From assembly GCF_900177665.1 (NCBI RefSeq), contig NZ_FXAW01000001.1:1-64000 (forward strand): 64,000 nt of DNA. Direction: 5' to 3'. Shown piece after piece: positions 26,701 to 35,173 of this stretch. The stretch comes from Marivirga sericea. Lineage in GTDB: Bacteria; Bacteroidota; Bacteroidia; Cytophagales; Cyclobacteriaceae. Under the pieces are notes generated by a model, which saw nothing but the letters and a program-made list of their open reading frames with translations, did no database searches and was not told the DNA's origin. The position numbers were made by a program, and so were the translations under genes. How positions within the stretch are numbered: position 1 is the stretch's first letter; every line of letters starts with the position of its first letter.

Positions 26701-29700
26701 ATGCGATTTTTATATCTGTTAATAGTACAATTTTTAGCCTTTCAGTTGGTTGCTCAAAACCAGCTGAAAAATACCGACTTTAGAACGTTAACTGTAAATG
26801 ATGGGCTTTCTCAAAACATAGTTGAATCTATCTATCAAGGAAGTAACGGTTTTCTATGGCTTGGAACGCAGGACGGTCTTGATAGATTTGACGGTCAAAA
26901 TTTTGTTTCCTACAATTATAAAATTGATGATTCAACTAGCTTAAGTAATAACTATATAAAGGATATTGTTGAGGATACTGAAGGTAATTTATGGATTGGA
27001 ACCTACGGTGGTGGTCTAAATAAATTTGATAAGAAGTCTCATTTTAAATCTTTTATTCACGATAATTCATCCAATTCTATTAGCGATAATGTTATTTATT
27101 CCATTTTTCAATTGTCGGATTCAATCTATTGGATCGGTACAAAGAATGGATTGAATAGGTTCAATATTCTGCAAGAAGAATTCACAAATCGTAACACCTT
27201 ATCTAAAAAATTTCCTTCTTTAAATAATGAGGTAGTATACTGCATTTCTAAAGCTAGAAGCAAAGAGGAGATTTGGGTTGGTACCCGTGAAGGATTGCAC
27301 AAAGTTAATGTCAATACCTTTCAAGTAGAAAAATTTTTAAAGGGAGATTCTGGGCTTTTGGATGACGATATTAGAGATTTGCATTATGATTCGCATGGAA
27401 CGCTTTGGGTTGCTACTAAGTTTGGAGGGCTATTCTACAAGAGCGCAAATGCTCAGCAATTCCTGTCAATTGATTTGAACTTCACTGAAGAAAATTCAAT
27501 TTATGCTCGTAAAATTTATCCTAATAAAGAAGGAGGGATTTGGCTAGGTACTTTCGGAGCAGGCCTTTTTTACATAGATCATAATTTTAAGATAAGATAT
27601 CATTTCCAAGAGGAGAAGTTTAATCTAAAAACTTTGCCTTCTAACAATATAGTCGAAATTTTTCAAGATGAATCGGCCAATTATTGGCTAGGTACCCATG
27701 GGGGTGGAATAGCGTCATTTGATTTAAATCAGAAAAAATTTGATCTATATCAACCCGATGAAAATGATCCATTTAGTATTTCAGATGATGCTGTGAATTA
27801 TATATTCGAGGATAGTAAAGGGGATATTTATGTTGCTAATGATGCAGGTATTGATCTGGTGACAGAAAAGGAAGGGCAACTTAGATTTCAGCAGATAATA
27901 AGTAGCTATTCTGGTCTTCCTGATGACAGAGGATGGTTAGTTTTCGAGGATTCTGATAGTATTTTATGGTTTGGGCTATGGAATTTTGGTTTATCGAAAT
28001 ACAATAGAAATACAGGGGAATTATATTCTTATCGGAATGTTGAAGAAGACACTGCTTCTATCACAACAAATTTTATTGAAAGTATTGCTGAAGCGCCTGA
28101 TGGAAAACTTTGGATGGGTTTATTGGGTGATGGAGGGCTTGTCGTTTTTGATAAAGAAGCAGAAGTATTTAAAAAGTATCTTCACGATTCAAACATACCA
28201 AATTCCCTTTCTAATAATAGGGTTCATAAATTATTAGTAGATAGTAAAAGTAGAATTTGGTTAGCAACAGATTTTGGATTGGATTTGTACCAACCCAAAA
28301 CAGACGATTTTAGACATTTCCGATACAATAGAAATGACACTAATAGTATCAACTATAATGTCATAAGAACTATCAAAGAAGATAGAAATCATAACATTTG
28401 GATTGGTACTGGTGGGGGAGGATTTGCGAAAATGATAGAATCAGGAAAAGAGATTATTTTCAAGTCTTATACCAAAGAAAATGGATTGGTAAATAATAAT
28501 ATAACAGGTATAACAGAGGATTTGAATGGAAATCTTTGGATTACAACTTATAAAGGTATTTCCTTTTTTAATCCGCACACTGAAGAATTTAAAAATTACG
28601 ATGTCTCTGATGGTTTACAGGGAGAGGAATTCGTTAGAAGGTCTATTGCCACACTTCAAGATGGGAGGATCTTTGCTGGTGGTTTCAATGGACTAAATGT
28701 TTTTAATCCTGATGAAATAAAGGGAAGCACTTTTGAACCGGAAATCAATATTGTGGGAATTGATATCGTAAGTGACAGAGGAAAAAAGTCGATAATAGAT
28801 TTTTCAATAGATTCATTATTGCTCGATCATCAAGACTATTTGCTGTCCTTGGAAATTGCTACAACAGATTTGAGTGCTGCTGATAAAATCCAATATGCTT
28901 ATTATTTGGATGGTTTCGATACAGATTGGATATATAATAAAAACAGAAGACATTTTTCCTTTACCAATTTACCAGCAGGGGAGTATACTTTGAAAATTAT
29001 GGGTACTAATGCAGATGGAAAATGGTCTAGTAAAATTAAAGAAGTATATATAAAAGTGGATCCCCCATTCTGGTCTACTGTCTGGTTTAGAGTTTTGTTT
29101 GTAGCAGCCATCTTAGTGCTTATTTTGGTATACATTCAATTGCGAATTAAGTTCTTAAAAAGTCAAAAGAAAAAATTACAGTCGAAAGTAGAGGAAAGAA
29201 CTTTAGAACTAGAGGATGCTAATCAGAGTTTGTTAAAGAACCAGTCTATAGTGATCCATCAAAAAGAAGAAATAACTGAGCAGAATAAAGAAATTGAGCA
29301 TAAAAATGCCATTATTCAGAAGCAAAACGATGATTTGAAATTAAGTAATCTTCAGCTCGAAGAAATGGTTGATGAAAGGACCAAAGAATTAAGGGATGCT
29401 AACAACGATTTAAAAATTGCTAAACATGAATTTGATACTTTTTTTTATCGTGCAGCACATGACTTGAAAGGACCTGTTTCAACAATTTTAGGTCTTTGTT
29501 ATTTAGCCATGAAAGAATCTGATGAACAAGCATCCAAATTTTATTTTTCCAAAGTAAACGAAACCGCAGAAAGGATGAATAATATTTTATTCAATCTTCA
29601 AAAAATAAATAAACTAAAGCAACAACCAGTTCAAATCCAAAGTCATAGTATCAGAGACATAATTATAGAAGCTTCTAAAGAGAACATACCGGATAATGAA

Positions 29701-30111
29701 GATTGGCAACAATTTATAGATATCGAATTAGACGCAGAAGACCATGAAATTTTGAGTGATTCTATTCATTTAAAAGTGATCTTTTCAAATCTGGTTAATA
29801 ATTCGATCAAATTTACGAGTAGGGGTGAGAAACCTAAAGTAGAAATCCGATTTACCAAAAGTAGCAAAAACAGCTCATATCAGATTATTTTTGAAGATTT
29901 CGGATTAGGTATAAATCCCAAAGTGCGAGATAAAATATTTAATATGTTCTTTGTAGCAACGGAACACAAACGAGGCTTTGGCCTCGGTTTGTATAGTGTT
30001 AAGTTGGCAGTTGGAAAATTAGGTGGTGAAATTCATTTGGAAAAAGATAAACCAGCCAGTTTCCGAATTGATTTGCCTATTCCTCATTATCAAAAAGTAT
30101 TGACGTCCTGA
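26701..30111 (+). CDS. Two-component propeller sensor histidine kinase
   Basis: The 1136-residue protein has a signal peptide (1-18, ending LVAQ), then about 14 propeller repeats of the type LWIGT-x-GGGL-x-x-F-D up to residue ~700, consistent with two seven-bladed propellers. A Y_Y_Y domain follows (about 720-785, with YAYYLDGFDTDW), then one transmembrane helix at about 794-815 and a coiled coil to about 910. The kinase part has the phospho-acceptor His920 (AAHDLKGP), NNSIKFTSRG as the N box, and DFGLGI plus GFGLGLYSV as the G boxes. Unlike hybrid systems of this group it has no receiver or AraC-type output domain. No response regulator is encoded nearby. It senses probably a carbohydrate or related ligand in the periplasm. 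Confidence 0.92.
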   Translation: MRFLYLLIVQFLAFQLVAQNQLKNTDFRTLTVNDGLSQNIVESIYQGSNGFLWLGTQDGLDRFDGQNFVSYNYKIDDSTSLSNNYIKDIVEDTEGNLWIGTYGGGLNKFDKKSHFKSFIHDNSSNSISDNVIYSIFQLSDSIYWIGTKNGLNRFNILQEEFTNRNTLSKKFPSLNNEVVYCISKARSKEEIWVGTREGLHKVNVNTFQVEKFLKGDSGLLDDDIRDLHYDSHGTLWVATKFGGLFYKSANAQQFLSIDLNFTEENSIYARKIYPNKEGGIWLGTFGAGLFYIDHNFKIRYHFQEEKFNLKTLPSNNIVEIFQDESANYWLGTHGGGIASFDLNQKKFDLYQPDENDPFSISDDAVNYIFEDSKGDIYVANDAGIDLVTEKEGQLRFQQIISSYSGLPDDRGWLVFEDSDSILWFGLWNFGLSKYNRNTGELYSYRNVEEDTASITTNFIESIAEAPDGKLWMGLLGDGGLVVFDKEAEVFKKYLHDSNIPNSLSNNRVHKLLVDSKSRIWLATDFGLDLYQPKTDDFRHFRYNRNDTNSINYNVIRTIKEDRNHNIWIGTGGGGFAKMIESGKEIIFKSYTKENGLVNNNITGITEDLNGNLWITTYKGISFFNPHTEEFKNYDVSDGLQGEEFVRRSIATLQDGRIFAGGFNGLNVFNPDEIKGSTFEPEINIVGIDIVSDRGKKSIIDFSIDSLLLDHQDYLLSLEIATTDLSAADKIQYAYYLDGFDTDWIYNKNRRHFSFTNLPAGEYTLKIMGTNADGKWSSKIKEVYIKVDPPFWSTVWFRVLFVAAILVLILVYIQLRIKFLKSQKKKLQSKVEERTLELEDANQSLLKNQSIVIHQKEEITEQNKEIEHKNAIIQKQNDDLKLSNLQLEEMVDERTKELRDANNDLKIAKHEFDTFFYRAAHDLKGPVSTILGLCYLAMKESDEQASKFYFSKVNETAERMNNILFNLQKINKLKQQPVQIQSHSIRDIIIEASKENIPDNEDWQQFIDIELDAEDHEILSDSIHLKVIFSNLVNNSIKFTSRGEKPKVEIRFTKSSKNSSYQIIFEDFGLGINPKVRDKIFNMFFVATEHKRGFGLGLYSVKLAVGKLGGEIHLEKDKPASFRIDLPIPHYQKVLTS

Positions 30112-30116
30112 GTGCT

Positions 30117-31145
30117 TTATTTGAATTCTTTATCCCATATTTTTTCAGCTTTCTTTCCAATTAGCCAAAAGGAAATCGCTATTATCCCAAAGAATAATGC
30201 CTTATGTAATTCATCCCAAAAGTATTCAAAATATCGAGTGTATAGGTTTAAGAAAATAAAGGTGATCCCAACATTTTTAATTGAACTGTCTTCTTTTTTA
30301 ATACCTATCAGAATAGCACCAAAACTTACCAGAAGCAGAATCAAGCTGTACCACCATAAATAATATTGGCGAATTTCTAGCCATTTATCATAACTACTAT
30401 AATTCCCAAAAATCGTTAAAAACCAAAGGGCAAAAAAGAAAATAATGAGTCCACTCCAATAGGTGGATTCTACAAAAGGTTTTAGTTTTTCTGTTTTATT
30501 GATATAATATGTCAAGATCAAAATAGCTGCACCAAGAATTGTAAATCTCATCGGAAAATTCATTCCAACGAATTGGTAGTTTTCTTGACCAATATTATGT
30601 GTGATGGTACCATAGGCTATCAAAAGAGCAATAATTCCGAATAGCCACAGTAATTCCTTGATCCTAACTATTGCAAGACCAAAATATAAAACTGACAGTC
30701 CTAAAATGAAAATGCCTGGATTTTCTTCCATCTCAAAAATAAAACTCACGAATCCGGTACATATAGCTAAACATATAGCTCCAAAAAATGCGAAAACTTC
30801 TTTGCTGTATTTTTTTCGGGTTTTTCTCTTGTTGTATCGATAATCAAACCAAAAGAAGAGTATGCTGAGTGATAGAAAAGTAATTGACTTTGTGAAATAA
30901 GATGTTGAAAGCATGGAATCAATAAGGTCCAACAGTGCTTTATCCGCAAATATGCTAACAACCGCAATTAATAAACTAACTACCGCAAATAGAAATGAAT
31001 AATAAGCCAACGATTGCCAATTGAACGACTTTACTTTTATGCTTTCTCCTAGCTCATCGGCTGTTGAATCGTCTATCAAACCTTTAGATTTCCAGTAAAT
31101 AACTGCCTTTCTGAGGGTGTCTTTTTCTTTTTTGCTTACTTGCAT
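30117..31145 (-). CDS. Polytopic membrane protein, DUF2157-like
   Basis: The 342-residue product starts with a cytoplasmic helical stretch (KDTLRKAVIYWKSKGLIDDS) typical of DUF2157, then about ten hydrophobic segments. The first transmembrane helix begins near 48 (YYSFLFAVVSLLIAVVSIF). No transport or catalytic motif was seen. Its stop lies only 5 bases from that of the convergent histidine kinase, leaving no room for a terminator. The next gene upstream (methyltransferase) is 42 bases away on the same strand and may drive its expression. Confidence 0.75.
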   Translation of the reverse strand: MQVSKKEKDTLRKAVIYWKSKGLIDDSTADELGESIKVKSFNWQSLAYYSFLFAVVSLLIAVVSIFADKALLDLIDSMLSTSYFTKSITFLSLSILFFWFDYRYNKRKTRKKYSKEVFAFFGAICLAICTGFVSFIFEMEENPGIFILGLSVLYFGLAIVRIKELLWLFGIIALLIAYGTITHNIGQENYQFVGMNFPMRFTILGAAILILTYYINKTEKLKPFVESTYWSGLIIFFFALWFLTIFGNYSSYDKWLEIRQYYLWWYSLILLLVSFGAILIGIKKEDSSIKNVGITFIFLNLYTRYFEYFWDELHKALFFGIIAISFWLIGKKAEKIWDKEFK

Positions 31146-31187
31146 GGCTTGAAGATAGGGTGGTGGAAACAGATTTGAAAAGAAACT

Positions 31188-32339
31188 TTAGCTTTTGTCT
31201 TTTTTAGTTCCAGCATATAACTCATATTCCAATAGCCTACATTCAATTTTAGCGTTCATAAAAGGTATTCTTCTTTTCGTTCGTAGGCCAATTTTTTTTG
31301 CCAGGTTCATATTTCCTGTAAAAATATAACCGGTTTTTCCCTTGCAGTCTCTTTTAAAAAAGTCGCCTATTTGGGCATAGACATTTGCCAGTTCTTGTTC
31401 TTCACCTAATCTTTCTCCGTATTCTGGATTTAGGAAAACAACACCTTCTCCTTCGGGAATTGTGCTATCCCTAAAATCTTTCTTTTCAAATGTAATGGCC
31501 TCTGCAACTCCTGCTGCTTCAGCATTCTGTTTTGCGGCCTGGATCGCCATTCGGCTATTATCTCCCGATATAATCTTGCATGCAATTGGTTTTTCATTTT
31601 GAACGGCTTCCTGTTTCAATTTTTCCCATTTATCTAAATCAAATCCTTTCAAATAATGAAATCCGAATTTTTCTCGATTTAGACCAGGGGCTTTGTTCGC
31701 TGCTATACAAGCGGCTTCTATTGCTAAAGTTCCAGACCCGCACATTGGGTTGATGAACGTCTGATCGGGCTTCCAGTTCGAAGCTAATATGCTAGCTGCT
31801 GCTAGTGATTCCATCATCGGTGCTTTTCCGGGAATTTTTCTATAGCCGTGTTTTGAGATAGTTTCGCCAGAAGTATCCAAGTAAATCGATACTTGATCTT
31901 CCATCCAATGAAGAAATACAACCATCTGGTCTCTTAATGGACCGGAATCAGGTCTTGTTCCGGTTTTATCTTTTAATCGATCTACTATAGCATCTTTTAC
32001 TCTTACATTAGCAAATTGAGTGTTTAGTATGTTTTCATTATTAACATAGGAAGTTATGCAGAGATAACCATTTTCATTTAAGTAATCTTCCCATTTGACC
32101 TGATAAAGCTGTTGGTATAATTTATCAGGATTATGGGCTTTAAATGATTTTATGAGGAAAAGAACTTTATTTGCAGTACGCAAATGAAGGTTTAAGTGCA
32201 TGCAATCTTCTTTAGTACCTTCCAAAGCGACATCTAGTGGTCCCTCGTGGGTTACTTTATAACCTAGATTTTCGATTTCCTGTCTCAATACAGGGGCAAT
32301 ATAAGGGGGGCAGGGGAGTACGATTTTGCTTTTTTCCAT
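31188..32339 (-). CDS. THUMP-domain class I SAM-dependent RNA methyltransferase (RlmKL/TrmN-like)
   Basis: The 383 residues contain an N-terminal ferredoxin-like/THUMP region (to about 160, with LNLHLRTANKVLFLIKSF) and a Rossmann methyltransferase. Motif I is FINPMCGSGTLAIEAACIA, preceded by the characteristic GYRKIPGKAPMMESLAAA. The catalytic motif IV reads LNPEYGERLGEE, whereas E. coli RlmL has NPPYGERL; the Pro-to-Glu change may be a lineage trait. The likely substrate is guanine N2 in 23S rRNA. A TAACTTTG -7-like box ends only 5 bases before the start codon, suggesting a very short or absent leader. Confidence 0.88.
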   Translation of the reverse strand: MEKSKIVLPCPPYIAPVLRQEIENLGYKVTHEGPLDVALEGTKEDCMHLNLHLRTANKVLFLIKSFKAHNPDKLYQQLYQVKWEDYLNENGYLCITSYVNNENILNTQFANVRVKDAIVDRLKDKTGTRPDSGPLRDQMVVFLHWMEDQVSIYLDTSGETISKHGYRKIPGKAPMMESLAAASILASNWKPDQTFINPMCGSGTLAIEAACIAANKAPGLNREKFGFHYLKGFDLDKWEKLKQEAVQNEKPIACKIISGDNSRMAIQAAKQNAEAAGVAEAITFEKKDFRDSTIPEGEGVVFLNPEYGERLGEEQELANVYAQIGDFFKRDCKGKTGYIFTGNMNLAKKIGLRTKRRIPFMNAKIECRLLEYELYAGTKKDKS

Positions 32340-32425
32340 CGAGCAAAGTTAAAACAATTTCATGAGCCATTTCCATTCGATTTTGATTTCCTTTATATTC
32401 GCAATCCAATTTGAAAAATATAATT

Positions 32426-32938
32426 ATGAAGCAGTGGTTTTTGTGTAAAGTGAAGTATCAAAAGGAGGATGAAAATGGTAGGTTGAAGTCTGTTACGGAG
32501 CCTTATTTAGTAGATGCGGTTTCTTTTACGGAAGCTGAAACACGTATGTATGAAGAGATGGGTGAGCGAGTAAGAGGGGAATTTATGATCACCGGTATCA
32601 GCAAAAGTAAAATCGTAGATGTTTTTCATTATGAAGATGCGGATATATGGCACAAATGCAAGGTGGTCTATTATGTAGCGGAAGAGAGTGGGAAAGAAAA
32701 GAAGATCACCAATCAAATGATAGTGACTGCTAAAAACGTAAAGGAAGCTTATGATAGAATTTATCTTAGCTTGAATAATATGCTGGTTTCCTTTCAAGTA
32801 CCTGAAGTAATTGAAAGTTCAATCCTTGAGGTCTTTAATTATTCCGGAGATATATCACCAGAATCTTCTGAATTGCAAGAGGAGTTATCTGCAGATGAAA
32901 ATACAAAAGAAGAAGTTTCTGAGGAAGAAAATGATTAA
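32426..32938 (+). CDS. DUF4494 family protein
   Basis: From the ATG at 32426 the protein has 170 residues. It starts KQWFLCKVKYQKEDENGRLK and has two repeats of a strand-rich unit in which a WxxCKV motif recurs (WFLCKVKY near the start, WHKCKVVYYV near residue 77), each followed by a region with TVxxAxxxxxY-like spacing. The last 30 residues are highly acidic and probably disordered. This matches the Bacteroidota family DUF4494, of unknown function. A TTG 15 bases upstream (32411) is in frame but would only add five residues. Confidence 0.8.
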   Translation: MKQWFLCKVKYQKEDENGRLKSVTEPYLVDAVSFTEAETRMYEEMGERVRGEFMITGISKSKIVDVFHYEDADIWHKCKVVYYVAEESGKEKKITNQMIVTAKNVKEAYDRIYLSLNNMLVSFQVPEVIESSILEVFNYSGDISPESSELQEELSADENTKEEVSEEEND

Positions 32939-32942
32939 GTAA

Positions 32943-32978
32943 AAGCTTTTCCAAAGTTGTAGAACTTTGGAAAAGCTT
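32943..32978. terminator. Bidirectional hairpin terminator
   Basis: A perfect 16-bp inverted repeat (AAGCTTTTCCAAAGTT with its complement) has a 4-base loop, GTAG, between two convergent genes. The stem sequence resembles the terminator at 60748-60789. Confidence 0.85.
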
Positions 32979-32984
32979 CCTTTT

Positions 32985-33710
32985 CTATTGAATATTTAGG
33001 CTCCAATCATATTCGTAAAATGTAAGCTTATAATTTTCAGGAATTTTATTTTTTCTGTATTGATTGATGTACGATAGTGCACCTTCAGCTTTCATTTTGA
33101 AATCTCTATCATACCACTTGAATATCATTGAAACTTCTACTGCATTTTCGCTTGGGTTCACTTTAATAAAGTCAGAGTTATTAATAGAATTGGATGTTCT
33201 TTCATCTAATTGGGCATCTAATTTATCAGCCATGTAAGCAAAATTAGCTAGCTCAGGACAGCTTTCTGCGGCACAGGAGAAAGCAAAATGCACTCTCGGG
33301 TCTTGAAATGGAATAATGACTTTGCCTTTTTCAATCTGATCCAAGGTCAACATTTCTCCTCCTACATTATGTTTCACTTTATCAAAAAAACCGTTTTTAT
33401 CAATGGCTGATTTTAACGGAAAATATTCTGTTATTTGTCTGATAACAATAATGTTGTAAGCGTTGATGTACAATGCTTTTGTTTCATTTTTGGTGAGTTC
33501 TTTAATATTGACGGTAGCTAAAGACTTATATAGTTTGTCCACCTCTTCAAAATTATTCTTTAAAGTTTTGTAGTCTACCTTACCAGATTTCACATATTTG
33601 TTCAAAAACTGATCAGCTTCCTCATTAAATTTTTTAATCTCTTGTGCAAATGCCATCAGGTTGATGCTTGATAGCAAAATAAATGCACAGGCTAATTTTA
33701 AATTTTTCAT
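32985..33710 (-). CDS. Secreted DUF547 domain protein
   Basis: The 241 residues begin with a signal peptide (about 1-22, ending LMAFAQ). The DUF547 core is clear: YINAYNIIVIRQITEYFPL, DQIEKGKVIIPFQDPRVHFAF, then FSCAAESCPEL with the conserved Cys pair, and FKWYDRDF towards the end. The domain occurs widely in bacteria and plants without a settled function; structural similarity to papain-like folds has been suggested for the wider group, which I cannot verify here. It is monocistronic, convergent with the DUF4494 gene. Confidence 0.87.
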   Translation of the reverse strand: MKNLKLACAFILLSSINLMAFAQEIKKFNEEADQFLNKYVKSGKVDYKTLKNNFEEVDKLYKSLATVNIKELTKNETKALYINAYNIIVIRQITEYFPLKSAIDKNGFFDKVKHNVGGEMLTLDQIEKGKVIIPFQDPRVHFAFSCAAESCPELANFAYMADKLDAQLDERTSNSINNSDFIKVNPSENAVEVSMIFKWYDRDFKMKAEGALSYINQYRKNKIPENYKLTFYEYDWSLNIQ

Positions 33711-33833
33711 AGTTTGTAAGTTTTATTTGATAAACGCAAACTTTTTGTTTTTGGATTGCTTTTTATTGTCTTCCGCTTGACAAATGATTAGTTTTAGTGT
33801 TACTAATATTGATTTATTATTAAATAACCACCC

Positions 33834-35165
33834 ATGAGGAACATCGTCATTATTGGAAATGGTATTGCAGGAGTAACTACGGCAAGGCACATCCGCAAAC
33901 ATAGTGATGACAACATCACAATCATATCAGCTGAAACAGAACATTTCTTTTCAAGAACTGCCTTAATGTACATTTATATGGGGCATATGAAATATGAAAG
34001 TACTAAGCCTTATGAGGATTTCTTTTGGAAGAAAAATAGAATTGATTTGGTTTATGATTATGTAGAACAAATCGATTTTAAAAATAAGAAGCTTAATCTG
34101 AAGAAAAGAGAAAGCCTAAATTATGATGTGCTAGTACTGGCGGTTGGTTCGAAATCCAACAAATTTGGTTGGCCAGGGCAAGATTTAGATGCTGTGCAAG
34201 GTTTGTACAACTATCAGGATTTGGAAAGCATGGAAAAATACTCACCAACAACGCAGCATGCAGTTGTTGTGGGTGGGGGACTCATAGGCATTGAAATGGG
34301 TGAAATGTTTCATACTCGTAATATAGATGTGACTTTCGTAGTACGTGAAAGCAGTTTCTGGAACAATGTATTGCCACCAGAAGAATCGGAAATGATTAAT
34401 CGTCATATTAGAAAACACGGATTCAACTTGAAGTTAGAAGCTGAAATTACTGAAATTATTGATGGGGGAAATGGCAGGGCAAATGGAGTGAAATTGAAGG
34501 AAGGTGGAGAATTGGAAGCACAGTTTGTCGGGCTAACCGTAGGGGTTTCTCCTAATATTGATTTCTTGAAGAATTCTGAATTAGAAACAGATAAGGGTAT
34601 TAAAGTAAATGAATATTTTGAAACCAATCAGCCGAATGTTTACGCCATAGGTGATTGTGCTGAGTTTGAAAAGGCACCTGCTGAAGACAGAAGACCCATT
34701 GAGCAGGTTTGGTATACGGGTAGAATGCACGGAGAAACATTGGCTCAAACCATTTGTGGAACCAAAACTGCCTATCAACCTGGAGTTTGGTTTAATTCAG
34801 CTAAGTTTTTGGATATTGAATATCAAACCTATGGTCAAGTGCCCAATCAACCTGATGAGGACATAGAGGAACATTTCTACTGGGAACATGAAAAAGGAGA
34901 GAAATCTATAAGATTGGTATTCAACAGAAAAGATAGTACTCTAAAAGGTGTAAACTTGATGGGAGTGAGGTATCGTCACGAGGTCTGCGATAAAATGATT
35001 CGAGACAAATGGCCAATGAAGAAAGTCTTTCAAAATTTGAAAGAAGCCAATTTTGATCCTGAATTTTTTAAGAGATATGAAGTTGATTTGGTGGGAATGT
35101 ACAATGAAAGATATCCGAATGACGAAGTTAAAGTAGGTAGGAAAAAGGTGTTAGGAATATTTTAA
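33834..35165 (+). CDS. NAD(P)/FAD-dependent oxidoreductase (pyridine nucleotide-disulphide fold)
   Basis: The 443-residue flavoprotein has an FAD motif at the start (IVIIGNGIAGVTTARHIRKH), a NAD(P) motif in the middle (AVVVGGGLIGIEMGEMF, about 143-159) and the second FAD contact VYAIGDCAEF (about 268-277). It lacks the redox Cys pair, so it is of the rubredoxin/nitrite-reductase-like type rather than a disulphide reductase. The gene ends 8 bases before a polyferredoxin membrane protein, and I infer an electron-transfer partnership: this protein could take electrons from NAD(P)H and pass them to that Fe-S protein, or the reverse. Confidence 0.86.
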   Translation: MRNIVIIGNGIAGVTTARHIRKHSDDNITIISAETEHFFSRTALMYIYMGHMKYESTKPYEDFFWKKNRIDLVYDYVEQIDFKNKKLNLKKRESLNYDVLVLAVGSKSNKFGWPGQDLDAVQGLYNYQDLESMEKYSPTTQHAVVVGGGLIGIEMGEMFHTRNIDVTFVVRESSFWNNVLPPEESEMINRHIRKHGFNLKLEAEITEIIDGGNGRANGVKLKEGGELEAQFVGLTVGVSPNIDFLKNSELETDKGIKVNEYFETNQPNVYAIGDCAEFEKAPAEDRRPIEQVWYTGRMHGETLAQTICGTKTAYQPGVWFNSAKFLDIEYQTYGQVPNQPDEDIEEHFYWEHEKGEKSIRLVFNRKDSTLKGVNLMGVRYRHEVCDKMIRDKWPMKKVFQNLKEANFDPEFFKRYEVDLVGMYNERYPNDEVKVGRKKVLGIF

Positions 35166-35173
35166 AAAGATAT

